Shown here one piece after another: positions 6,603 to 13,740 of a stretch of DNA of 18,028 nt. The stretch's first letter is position 1. Every line of letters starts with the position of its first letter. Source of the stretch: JBDKTH01 sp964558295 (GTDB lineage Bacteria; Planctomycetota; Planctomycetia; Pirellulales; Thermoguttaceae); NCBI GenBank assembly GCA_964558295.1, contig CAZLDQ010000119.1:1-18028 (forward strand). The letters run 5' to 3'. The notes under the pieces were generated by a model. The model was not told the DNA's origin, did no database searches, and was given only the letters and a program-made list of their open reading frames with translations. The position numbers were made by a program, and so were the translations under genes.

Positions 6603-8699
6603 CTAGCGGACCTGATGGCGTAAAGAAATCACGTTCGTCGCGGCGTCGGACGCGAGCCGCACTGGGACGGTCCAAATGACACTCCCCATTTTGCAGAGCC
6701 CCTCGGCTCCCGTGCGGCAATAGGAGTAGGTCAAGCTGACCTCGAACGTCTGGTCCCCTGTTTCCGACTGGGTCGGCAGATCGATCGTAAATGTGTTGGT
6801 CGGTTTCTCCAGGCGAACCGGCTTCTCAAACTCTGCCAGCCGCAGGACGCTCGGCGAGCCATTGCCGTCGGCCGATTTGACCGAATACGTCATAGGTGCC
6901 ATCGAGTTGATCTTATACCCGATGGGGAGCGTCAGCGTTACTTCCAGGCGAATTACACCGTTTTCGGGCCGGACCGATACTGTCTTGAGCTTCTCTTGTC
7001 CCGTGCCCGGCAATCTGGCCGACTCGCGGGAGGCGGCCGGCGGTGAGGGCGGTTCCAGACCGGCAAGTGAAAGCGTGGCCACCCGGTAGCCCGCCGTCAG
7101 ATCGATCGTGCGAATCAGGTGGTTGTTCGTGTCGGCCACATACAGCTTGCCGCCCGCCACGGTGAGGCCCGCGGGCTCGTCAAACTGGGCCGGATCGTCG
7201 CTCTTGCCGGGTCGGCCCGTGCCGGCAATCGTCTTCGTAGCGCCCGACTGCGGATCGATGGTCTTAATCTTGTTGTTGTACGTGTCGGCCACATAGAGCG
7301 TTCCCTGATGGAAGACCACGCCCAAAGGATGCTGCAACCGGGCCTGCGGCCGCGGGCCGTCCACATCGCCGAAGGTGAACAGACGTGCCGACGGGAGGTA
7401 CGACGTGCCGACTACCGTTTTCACCTCTTGACGCACATTCAGCGGGACCGCTCGGATCGAGCTTCCTTCGCTGTCCGCAACAAACAGCCACTTGCCATCT
7501 GAGGCCAGACCGCTCGGCTGAGCGAACGAACTGTAGCCTTGCTCAAAGGGTTGGCGTGGCAACAACGGTCCGTCGACGATGTCTTCCCGGCCGTTGCCCG
7601 CATACGGACCGATCCTCGCCGCATCCAGCCGCATCCGCCAAATCTGATGGGGACCCGCCATGGCGATGTAGAGATCATCGCCGTCGATCCAAAGATCCCA
7701 AGGGCTGCTCAAGGCCGTTCTCTGGGGATCGGTCATGCGATAGTTCGGCCGCTCGCGGTTCTGCTGGCCGGTTCCCGCGATGGTCGTCACGCGATGCGCG
7801 CCGAGGTCGATCTTCCGGATCGTGTGGTTCAGATTGTCGGCCACATAGAGCGTGTCCCCCTTGAGCGCCATCCCCTGGGGATCGTTGAACTGGGCCGCCG
7901 CGTAGTCGCCATCCGCGCGCCCTGCTTCACCCGACCCGATTGTGGCAACCAGGGTGCCATCCAGCCGGGTGACTACGATCCGATTGTGTCCACTGTCGGC
8001 AATAAACAGCCGGTCGCCTGGTTCGTCGGCAAGGATTTTGCCCGGAAACCGCAGTGGTGTGCGCGCCACGCGGTAGGCCTCCAGGTCGAACCGCACCGGT
8101 GTTTCGTCGAGCAATCCCTTCTTACGGTAATAGGGCACGCCTTTTTTTAGCAGCTTGTCGATCTGATCGAACGTGATCTCGCCGCTGGTCGCCCAGACTG
8201 CGAATCCTTCCGGATCGATTAGGATCAGCGTCGGCCAGGCGTTTACGCCAAAACGATTCCACAGTGTGTGGTTGGCGTCATTGATCACCGGATGCTTGAT
8301 CCGGTAGCGGACGATCGCCTCGGCGATGTTTTTCGTATCCTTCTCTGTTTCAAACTTGGCGGAGTGGACGCCCAGGACGACCAAGTTCTGCGGGTAAGCC
8401 TCTTCCAACTTCTCCAACTCGGGGAGAATGTGCATGCAGTTGATGCAGCAGTAGGTCCAGAAGTCCAGGAGGACGAATTTCCCCCGCAGATCGTCCAATT
8501 CGAGGGGCCCGCTCGTATTGAGCCAAGTCAGGTCTTCCGGTAGTGGCGGGATCCGTACACGCTGACCAAAGGGGGAATCGGACATCTCTTTCTCTTTGGC
8601 CTCAGCCGTTCGGTCTTGATACGGGAACAGTGCCCACGCGAGGCCCGCGGCAACAAACAACGCGATGGTGGCAATGGCCGACGTGCGCCAGGATCGCAT
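6603..8699 (-). CDS. Thioredoxin-like / NHL-repeat protein (NHLRC2-like), exported
   Basis: A 698-aa protein. An N-terminal hydrophobic segment (8-25) acts as a signal or anchor. A thioredoxin-like domain (about 45-190) has the motif CCINC at 84-88, so the redox pair is Cys85-Cys88, and the cis-Pro loop AWPT at 155-158. A six-unit NHL beta-propeller follows at about 215-545, with repeats of L-x-[VI]-AD-x-x-N-[HN]-x-I (LFIADSGHNR, LYVADNLNHT, LYVADTYNNK, LYVADTNNHL). Residues about 570-698 form a beta-rich C-terminal domain with Cys661 and Cys669. The Trx-NHL order matches animal NHLRC2 and its bacterial relatives; their activity is poorly defined. The protein should act outside the cytoplasm as a redox or scaffold protein. 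A GGGGAT sequence 9 nt before the ATG is a weak ribosome site. Confidence 0.9.
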   Translation of the reverse strand: MRSWRTSAIATIALFVAAGLAWALFPYQDRTAEAKEKEMSDSPFGQRVRIPPLPEDLTWLNTSGPLELDDLRGKFVLLDFWTYCCINCMHILPELEKLEEAYPQNLVVLGVHSAKFETEKDTKNIAEAIVRYRIKHPVINDANHTLWNRFGVNAWPTLILIDPEGFAVWATSGEITFDQIDKLLKKGVPYYRKKGLLDETPVRFDLEAYRVARTPLRFPGKILADEPGDRLFIADSGHNRIVVTRLDGTLVATIGSGEAGRADGDYAAAQFNDPQGMALKGDTLYVADNLNHTIRKIDLGAHRVTTIAGTGQQNRERPNYRMTDPQRTALSSPWDLWIDGDDLYIAMAGPHQIWRMRLDAARIGPYAGNGREDIVDGPLLPRQPFEQGYSSFAQPSGLASDGKWLFVADSEGSSIRAVPLNVRQEVKTVVGTSYLPSARLFTFGDVDGPRPQARLQHPLGVVFHQGTLYVADTYNNKIKTIDPQSGATKTIAGTGRPGKSDDPAQFDEPAGLTVAGGKLYVADTNNHLIRTIDLTAGYRVATLSLAGLEPPSPPAASRESARLPGTGQEKLKTVSVRPENGVIRLEVTLTLPIGYKINSMAPMTYSVKSADGNGSPSVLRLAEFEKPVRLEKPTNTFTIDLPTQSETGDQTFEVSLTYSYCRTGAEGLCKMGSVIWTVPVRLASDAATNVISLRHQVR

Positions 8700-8767
8700 T
8701 TCGGAGATCCCCAGGTGCGAGGGAACGGAAAGCTGGCAGTATCAACCATCGAGATGCCAGCAATAAG

Positions 8768-8796
8768 ACTCTATACGCTGACACGACGCGTGTCAA
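8768..8796 (-). promoter_or_regulatory. Promoter with embedded palindrome upstream of the Trx/NHL gene
   Basis: On the minus strand TTGACA (8796-8791) and TAGAGT (8773-8768, 4 of 6) are 17 nt apart. This predicts transcription starting about 60 nt before the ATG at 8699. The palindrome TGACACG-ACG-CGTGTCA (8779-8795) covers most of the -35 box and half of the spacer. That is the classic place for a repressor operator. No regulator gene is in the window. Confidence 0.5.
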
Positions 8797-8822
8797 ACCG
8801 AAGCGGGGAAAGGACTAAGGCT

Positions 8823-9093
8823 ATGAAGACCCGCGCAATAGAAGCCGTGAATGCCCAAGAGCCGGCACTTGCCGGCCTGACAGGGGCGATGCCCAATTGC
8901 TGGACACCTTGGTGACCTGCTTCAAGTGATGTCGTGGGCAGAGCCCTCGCAGCGTGGCCCAAGAGGTGGCACTGACCGTGAAACGCTCGCGGCCGACGCT
9001 GACAACGCCTCCCCCAACGCTTACGAGAGACGCTTTTCCACCAGAGTCCACAACAAAACCTGTGCCTGTTCCTTTCGTCGGAGCTTGTCAGAT
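8823..9093. other. Intergenic region without a recognisable gene
   Basis: Between the Trx/NHL promoter and the possible small ORF at 9094 several short frames exist on both strands. None has family-like composition together with a convincing ribosome site. A 30-codon frame at 8823-8915 has AAGG close before its ATG but shows no recognisable feature. Confidence 0.5.
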
Positions 9094-9261
9094 ATGGTTG
9101 CGAGGATGTGGCGGGAAGTCAAAGCGCGTGGAATGCCTCCAGTCTTCTTGGCGGGTGTTTGCGCCTTGTTGTCTGTACGCATGTGGGGCTACGCGTGGAT
9201 TCTTGGCAAAAAAAAAGCCAAACAGCAGCTCGGGCCCGTGTATGCGGAGAAGGACTGGTAA
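9094..9261 (+). CDS. Possible small membrane protein (55 aa)
   Basis: An ATG at 9094 preceded by GGAG (spacing 10 nt) opens a 55-codon frame. It has a hydrophobic stretch at about 15-37 (starting PPVFLAGVCALL), then a Lys-rich segment (GKKKAKQQ) and the C-terminus YAEKDW. It ends 4 nt from the convergent porin stop. That is compatible with a one-helix small membrane protein oriented by its positive residues. No family is recognised, and the Lys run is encoded by a nine-A tract that could equally belong to a transcription end for the porin gene on the other strand. Treat as tentative. Confidence 0.25.
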   Translation: MVARMWREVKARGMPPVFLAGVCALLSVRMWGYAWILGKKKAKQQLGPVYAEKDW

Positions 9262-9265
9262 CGCC

Positions 9266-10564
9266 TCAGAATCCGTACCTGACCATGAATTCGATGCGGA
9301 CCGAGTCGCCTGGACTCTGATTCACCCAGAGGGTCTTCCAGGAACTGACCTCCAGGCCGAGCATGCAGGTTTTGGTGACGTCGTACATCACATTGCCAAA
9401 GATGAAGTGATTGTATTTCCGGCCCGTGGTCAGATCGTTGTCGATCGGGTCGTCGAGCGAGTAGCCGGCATGGGTATGGAGTTGATCGGTCCACTGGTAA
9501 CCCACGTCGAACCAGCCGCCGCGCGAGCGGATGCCGCGTCGCGTTCCACGATCGATTCCTTGGAGAACGCCGCCCATGTAGGCCCCCAGGTTATCACCCA
9601 TGAATGCCTCGCATTGGAATGCCAACCGGGACGTAATCGGCCAGGCAAAGTCCACGTTCGCCGACCAGGTGCGGCAGACCAGGTCGTCAACCGGCTCCAA
9701 ATTGGGCGCCAAGAAGTCAAACTCCTGCTCACCGATGTGCCCAGAGAATCCCAGCGTAATCGGCAGAGCGTCGGGCCCTTTTCGCTGGCCGAAGGTCATG
9801 GCCACACGTCCTTCGAGCACCGGCCAGCCGGCATGATCTCCGGAAATCGTCGGATCGCCCGTGAAGTCGCTGATGATATTGCCGTTGAGCGAGCCTTGGC
9901 AAGTGAGCAGAAGCTCGTCGGACAGCGCCATATAACGCTCGGCTCGAAGCTGTGCTCGGCGGTAACCCAAGTTGCCGCCGCCGCTTCCCGGTACATAGAG
10001 GAGCATCATCGGATAGAGGGGCGAAAGGACTTCCCAGGCTTGGCCGCCCATCAGCCGGTACTCGTCGTTCTTGACCTCGCAGTAAGCCTGGCGAAACAAC
10101 ACCCTGCCCAAGTTGGCGTTGACGTAGGGGCCTTGGAAATCGATCTCCAGCCGCCCGCCGATCTTGGCGTCGCTTAGCCAGGCGACGGCCGGACCATCGA
10201 CATTCAGCCCCAGACGTGTCGATTTGGCGTCGACATAAAAGGCATCGCCGACCCGGGTGTCAGGCGAAATCACATAGAGCGTGTACTCCCCCGTGACACT
10301 TTTTTGTGTCTCATAGACCGTGCTGCAGCAGATGTATCCATAGGGTGTGATCTGGAAGTCTCCCCATGCCCAGGTCAGCTTCTTCATCTCTTCGCGGAGC
10401 TCGTCGAAGGTGTAGCACGGTTGTTCCTCGGCGGATGTCGACGGAGCAAACGCCGCGGTCTGCTCGATCGGCTCGTCGAACTGAGGAAATACGGGTACTT
10501 CCGCCTTGAGGCTGGATACCAGGAAGAGAATGGGCAGCAAGGTTGTCGCACACGCGATTTTCAT
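9266..10564 (-). CDS. Outer-membrane beta-barrel (porin-like) protein
   Basis: A 432-aa exported protein. From the ATG at 10564 there is a signal peptide of about 21 residues (MKIACATTLLPILFLVSSLKA). A short conserved segment (FDELREEMKKLTWAWGDFQI) then leads into alternating beta-strand pattern to the end. The last residues, RIEFMVRYGF, end in an aromatic Phe as expected for BAM-dependent barrels. The overall pattern resembles porin-like (DcaP-type) proteins found widely in planctomycetes. Transported solute unknown. An upstream in-frame ATG at 10624 has a closer GGGGA ribosome-like site but would put 20 polar residues before the signal peptide, so I prefer 10564. Unusually for such a barrel there are several Cys residues (CYTF and ICCST near the N-terminus, CEVK, CQG, CRTW). 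Confidence 0.75.
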   Translation of the reverse strand: MKIACATTLLPILFLVSSLKAEVPVFPQFDEPIEQTAAFAPSTSAEEQPCYTFDELREEMKKLTWAWGDFQITPYGYICCSTVYETQKSVTGEYTLYVISPDTRVGDAFYVDAKSTRLGLNVDGPAVAWLSDAKIGGRLEIDFQGPYVNANLGRVLFRQAYCEVKNDEYRLMGGQAWEVLSPLYPMMLLYVPGSGGGNLGYRRAQLRAERYMALSDELLLTCQGSLNGNIISDFTGDPTISGDHAGWPVLEGRVAMTFGQRKGPDALPITLGFSGHIGEQEFDFLAPNLEPVDDLVCRTWSANVDFAWPITSRLAFQCEAFMGDNLGAYMGGVLQGIDRGTRRGIRSRGGWFDVGYQWTDQLHTHAGYSLDDPIDNDLTTGRKYNHFIFGNVMYDVTKTCMLGLEVSSWKTLWVNQSPGDSVRIEFMVRYGF

Positions 10565-10746
10565 CGAGGATGACCAGGGGGTCTGTTGCGGGGGGCATGC
10601 CGACAAGGTAATCTCCCGTGGCATTATCGTCCCCGCGCTCTCGATACCTCCGGTTCCAGTCGGCCGGCAGGTTCACCCGTTGCAGCCGCTAGAATCGGAC
10701 TAGCATGTACGGGGGGGCCTGCTTTCCGAACAGGTTGCCGATGCGA

Positions 10747-10780
10747 CCAACCCTAGCCGCGGGAAGTAAACCGCGGTTGG
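10747..10780. repeat. Long imperfect hairpin between the pilin and porin genes
   Basis: CCAAC (10747-10751) pairs with GTTGG (10776-10780), and CCGCGG (10757-10762) with CCGCGG (10771-10776), leaving a 6-nt bulge on one side. It begins just after the Flp pilin stop codon on the minus strand. No T-run follows on the minus strand, so it may be a 3'-end stabiliser or attenuator rather than a terminator. Confidence 0.4.
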
Positions 10781-10789
10781 ACTGGCGGT

Positions 10790-10948
10790 CTAGAGCTGAG
10801 GCGGACCACCGGCCGTAGCCTGGCCAATTGCCGTGATGATCGTCAGCATGGCCAAGAACACCAGGAAGAAGAGCGCGGCATATTCGACCGCGGTTGGGCC
10901 CGCCTCACTGGCAACAAAACGACGGATCTTTGCCAAAAGGTCTTTCAT
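10790..10948 (-). CDS. flp: Flp-family type IVb pilin subunit (52 aa)
   Basis: A short reading frame, MKDLLAKIRRFVASEAGPTA followed by VEYAALFFLV and a hydrophobic run to about residue 44. It has the Flp/Fap pilin layout: basic leader, Ser-Glu-Ala-Gly, then G-P-T-A-V-E-Y. The prepilin-peptidase site is expected between Gly17 and Pro18, putting Glu22 at mature position +5, the hallmark of type IV pilins, followed by Tyr23. Flp subunits assemble into Tad pili for adhesion. The start codon is at 10948 with an AGG about 10 nt upstream. No tad assembly genes are in the window, so this is a solitary pilin gene here. It lies upstream of the porin gene on the same strand. Confidence 0.85.
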   Translation of the reverse strand: MKDLLAKIRRFVASEAGPTAVEYAALFFLVFLAMLTIITAIGQATAGGPPQL

Positions 10949-11417
10949 CGCTGAACGCCTGTTCCCACAAAGGTCTGTCTGTCGGGAGACTTCAACTCAA
11001 GTCTAGAGTGCCAAATGGGATGGGCAAATCGCCCCCCCCTTCAAACCCCATGATGGCCGGTAATCTCGGCAGAGGCGACGCAGCCAGCCGTTGCCGATTC
11101 ACCTTGAGGGGGAAATTGCCTCTTTGGAAGATGACTTCGGGATACGGATGGCCTTTGGCGGAAACCTTTTCCCCCACGGGGAGGGTTGCCGTCATTGATA
11201 GGATAGTGCAGTCAACCATTTTGTCGGTTATAGTTGTCGAAATATCCTCGCGTTTGACAGAGTGAAGAACTGATTAGACAGACCTTTTGACCGCGGCGCT
11301 TGTGTCGCACGGGTAGTTGTTGCCCGGCCAGCGCACGGATGGGGGTGAGTACTACAATATCGCACAACCATCTGACCGATCTTTTTTCATCAAAAGCACC
11401 CGAGGAGGACAAGTGGC
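10949..11417. other. Divergent intergenic region between pilin and peroxiredoxin
   Basis: I see no convincing gene in these 469 nt. A 75-codon minus-strand frame at 10992-11219 lacks a ribosome site and family features. AGACTT (10987-10992) and AAGTCT (10999-11004) form a perfect inverted repeat 39 nt upstream of the pilin ATG. A TTGACA at 11254-11259 with a weak TAGACA 15 nt later is a poor promoter candidate for the peroxiredoxin gene. Confidence 0.4.
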
Positions 11418-12008
11418 ATGAGTGTTTTAGTCACCAAGCAGGCTCCCAATTTCACCGCTCAGGCAGTGATGCCGGATGGCTCGTTCCAGCAGATTTCCTT
11501 GGCCGACTACCGTGGAAAGTATGTGGTGCTGTTCTTCTGGCCGCTGGACTTCACCTTCGTTTGCCCGACGGAGATCATTGCCTTCTCCGAGGCTGCCGAC
11601 CAGTTCCGCGCCCTCGGGGTCGAGCTACTGGGCTGTTCCGTGGACAGCCACTACGCGCATCTGGCTTGGCGAAGCGTGCCTCGCGCGAATGGCGGTTTGG
11701 GAAACATCAAGTATCCCCTGATCGCCGACTTGGACAAGAAGATCGCCGAAGCCTATGACGTCCTGCTGCCTGCCGGCATCGCGCTGCGTGGCCTGTTCCT
11801 GATTGACAAAGAAGGTGTGGTCCGCCATCAGATGGTCAACGACCTGCCGCTCGGGCGCAGTGTGGATGAGGTGTTGCGACTTGTCGAGGCGCTTCAGTTC
11901 TTCGAGAAGAATGGAGAAGTCTGCCCGGCCAATTGGCAAAAAGGCAAAGCCACGATCAAGCCCGATCCCAAGGCGAGCCGAGAGTTTTTCGGCAAGCAAT
12001 ATGCTTAA
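11418..12008 (+). CDS. Typical 2-Cys peroxiredoxin (AhpC/Prx1 group)
   Basis: A 196-aa thiol peroxidase that reduces H2O2, organic peroxides and peroxynitrite. The peroxidatic site FTFVCPTE (45-52) gives Cys49 with Thr46 of the TxxC motif; the catalytic Arg is Arg124 (LRGLFLID). The resolving Cys169 lies in GEVCPANW (166-173), so the enzyme forms an intersubunit disulfide. GGLG at 92-95 and a C-terminal EFFGKQY tail correspond to the GGLG and YF motifs of hyperoxidation-sensitive peroxiredoxins, with Phe replacing Tyr. GAGGAGGA about 8 nt before the ATG is a strong ribosome site. No reductase (AhpF) or OxyR gene is adjacent, so reduction is presumably by thioredoxin. Confidence 0.95.
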   Translation: MSVLVTKQAPNFTAQAVMPDGSFQQISLADYRGKYVVLFFWPLDFTFVCPTEIIAFSEAADQFRALGVELLGCSVDSHYAHLAWRSVPRANGGLGNIKYPLIADLDKKIAEAYDVLLPAGIALRGLFLIDKEGVVRHQMVNDLPLGRSVDEVLRLVEALQFFEKNGEVCPANWQKGKATIKPDPKASREFFGKQYA

Positions 12009-12047
12009 GCGGCTTGTGCCAAGTGGGGGCGACTGTCACGGATTGGC

Positions 12048-12086
12048 GGGGGCGGCCACGTCATTGCCGCCCACCCTTTCTATTTC
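12048..12086 (+). terminator. Intrinsic terminator after the peroxiredoxin gene
   Basis: GGGCGG (12050-12055) pairs with CCGCCC (12067-12072) around an 11-nt loop. Two further G-C pairs form beyond a bulged A, and the T-rich tract TTTCTATTT (12077-12085) follows directly. It lies 40 nt after the stop codon. Confidence 0.6.
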
Positions 12087-12340
12087 AATCGGAAAATGCC
12101 AGTAGAAATTGGGCCAGCCGATCGGGTAAGCTCAATCATGGTGGGCCTACGCCGTGCCAGCAGTTGTTTGACAATCTGACAGAGGAAGTCGGCTCGGTTG
12201 ACGAGGTGTTGTTGGTTGGATGGCTCCGCCCATCCTTCAGCATGATGCTGTCCTCACGAGGGGGTTCCCCCCGTCAGTTCTTTTCCCGCAACGAGATGTG
12301 AGAGTTGCTGACGAAACGACCCTCGCGCCGGACGGAGCCC
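12087..12340. other. Intergenic region without a recognisable gene
   Basis: No frame here has both family-like composition and a ribosome site. The long frame that runs through from 12220 into the HAD gene has no protein-like features before residue 74 and contains the candidate promoter, so I treat it as untranslated. Confidence 0.5.
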
Positions 12341-12369
12341 TTGACATTCTCTCCGGCAACTCGCATATT
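12341..12369 (+). promoter_or_regulatory. Sigma70-type promoter for the HAD phosphatase gene
   Basis: A perfect TTGACA (12341-12346) and CATATT (12364-12369, 4 of 6) are separated by the ideal 17 nt. Transcription would start near 12376, about 60 nt before the ATG at 12439. This also argues for the downstream start codon. Confidence 0.5.
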
Positions 12370-12438
12370 GCCTGCCTGGCTTGTTGGCCGGGCGAGAAAC
12401 GGGGCGCGGTTCTAGATAGCAAATGGTTGACGCGGCTC

Positions 12439-13107
12439 ATGAATCATGGTCTTGGTGTGATCTTCGACATGGACGGCGTGTTGGTCGATAGCTACCACGC
12501 GCACTTTGAGAGTTGGCGGATGATTGCCCAGATGGAAGGGTTGAACTTCACCGAAGCCCAGTTCGCCGCGACCTTCGGCCGCACGAGCCGTGAGATCATT
12601 GCCTCGCTTTGGGGGGATGGGCAGACTGACAAGCGTATTCGGGAATTGGATGATCGCAAGGAGGCGGCGTATCGGCAGATCATCCAAAAGCGATTTCCCG
12701 CCATGCCGGGGGTTCGCCAGTTGCTCCGCCGCCTGCATGAGGCCGGTTATGCCTTGGCGATCGGCTCCTCCGGCCCGCCGGAGAATATCGACGTAATTCT
12801 CGATCAACTCCAAGCCCGGCCGCTGTTTGGGGCCGTCGTTTCCGGAGCCGACGTGACCCGCGGCAAACCCGACCCCCAAGTCTTCTTGAAGGCGGCCGAG
12901 CGCCTGGGCCTTGCGCCGGCCTGTTGCGTCGTCGTTGAAGACGCGCCGCTGGGTGTCGACGCGGCCCATGCGGCCGGCGCCGTGGCGATTGGCTTTGCCA
13001 GCACCGGCCGCACCCGCGAATGCCTCGCCAAGGCCGAACTGGTCGTCGACTCGCTCGCGGAAATCACTCCCGACGTGGTGCGCGAGTTGATCGCCAAGCG
13101 GAAGTGA
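12439..13107 (+). CDS. HAD-superfamily sugar phosphatase / beta-phosphoglucomutase-like
   Basis: A 222-aa HAD subfamily IA hydrolase. Motif I is FDMDGVLVDS (9-18), with nucleophile Asp10 and acid/base Asp12. Motif II is Ser110 in AIGSSGPPEN, motif III Lys143 in RGKPDP, and motif IV VVEDAPLGVDAA with Glu167 and Asp168 as Mg ligands. The helical cap lies at about 17-85. Spacing matches beta-phosphoglucomutase and 2-deoxyglucose-6-phosphate phosphatase-type enzymes acting on sugar phosphates in the cytoplasm; the exact substrate is uncertain. The open frame extends 73 codons further upstream (to 12220), but that part has no domain character and spans the promoter. No strong ribosome site precedes 12439; TTG at 12427 is an alternative start. 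Confidence 0.88.
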   Translation: MNHGLGVIFDMDGVLVDSYHAHFESWRMIAQMEGLNFTEAQFAATFGRTSREIIASLWGDGQTDKRIRELDDRKEAAYRQIIQKRFPAMPGVRQLLRRLHEAGYALAIGSSGPPENIDVILDQLQARPLFGAVVSGADVTRGKPDPQVFLKAAERLGLAPACCVVVEDAPLGVDAAHAAGAVAIGFASTGRTRECLAKAELVVDSLAEITPDVVRELIAKRK

Positions 13108-13129
13108 GTCTCTCCGGGTAACGAGGCGC

Positions 13130-13252
13130 CTAACGCAAGCCCTGCAGTTCCTGTTCGGCCTGGGCCTTGTCGCAAAGCCCCAGCTTGTAGTATTCGCAGC
13201 CAGCGTTGGGTGGGGGCGGCTTGTCGGCGTTGAGGTTTTCCGGATATTTCAT
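13130..13252 (-). CDS. Possible 40-aa small protein with two cysteines
   Basis: A frame starting at the ATG at 13252 encodes MKYPENLNADKPPPPNAGCE and then YYKLGLCDKAQAEQELQGLR. It has a Pro-rich N-terminus, Cys19 and Cys27 in a C-x7-C arrangement with aromatic residues between, and an amphipathic acidic C-terminal helix. AAAAGG lies 3 nt before the ATG (tight spacing) and GAGGA lies further up. It converges neatly on the HAD gene, with 22 nt between stops. The composition looks protein-like rather than random, but I recognise no family. Confidence 0.4.
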   Translation of the reverse strand: MKYPENLNADKPPPPNAGCEYYKLGLCDKAQAEQELQGLR

Positions 13253-13740
13253 TGCCTTTTGGGAGGTCCTCAATCGCCTTCCGGCGTTCCGTCAAGGGCG
13301 GTTCGAATCGCCAAGTGTCCCCCTGGGCGGGCAATGGCGTCGTGACGCAATCGGATATGGATAAGCTTTCCCGTCCCACAGGAGTGGATTCTTATCTTCC
13401 GGCCCAAGCGTGTGGGAAGGAGAGGTATTCCAGGAGATCAGCGGCCGCCGTAACCGATTGCCCCCAGGCACTGCGGTCTGGTATCACGCGGACGAAACGG
13501 TGTCTGGCCAGATTCTTCAGGGGCCTTGGACGTTTTATACCGCCAGTTTCTGCATCCGGCGTTTGGCTCTGGCCTCCTTCGAGCATCGCGTTTGGCCGGG
13601 TTTAAGAGCGGTCGCGAGACTAGCATCGCCACTTCGGCGTGACCCCACGCGAAGATCAGCAGCGGGGCCCCATCTACCGTGACGATTCACCGAAATGCTG
13701 ACGTTGCGTTCGTCAAGTTGCGATTTCCGGGAGATACGAT
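13253..13740. other. Intergenic region without a recognisable gene
   Basis: These 488 nt lie upstream of the possible small protein and downstream of the sulfatase stop codon. Short frames are present on both strands but none has domain features. No clear terminator with a T-tract is seen for the sulfatase transcript. Confidence 0.5.

Noticed and set aside
8823..8915. 30-codon plus-strand frame MKTRAIEAVN...
   Set aside because: AAGG precedes the ATG but the peptide has no recognisable feature and is too short to support without conservation.
9205..9240. Nine-A tract as an intrinsic terminator for the porin gene
   Set aside because: On the minus strand the T-run is not preceded by a stem of more than about three base pairs, so the call is not supported.
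8954..10177. Plus-strand 407-aa frame opposite the porin gene
   Set aside because: The minus strand has a signal peptide and beta-barrel pattern ending in Phe; the plus frame starts in intergenic sequence and lacks domains.
10992..11219. 75-codon minus-strand frame in the pilin/peroxiredoxin intergenic region
   Set aside because: No ribosome site, no hydrophobic or domain pattern, and composition dictated by G- and C-runs.
12220..12438. N-terminal 73-codon extension of the HAD gene
   Set aside because: It precedes the HAD motif I with no domain character, spans the best promoter (12341-12369), and would make the protein far longer than the family norm.
13298..13313. GGTTCGAATC resembling a tRNA T-arm
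   Set aside because: No acceptor, D or anticodon stems can be placed around it: the 3' segment does not pair with any sequence 60-75 nt upstream.
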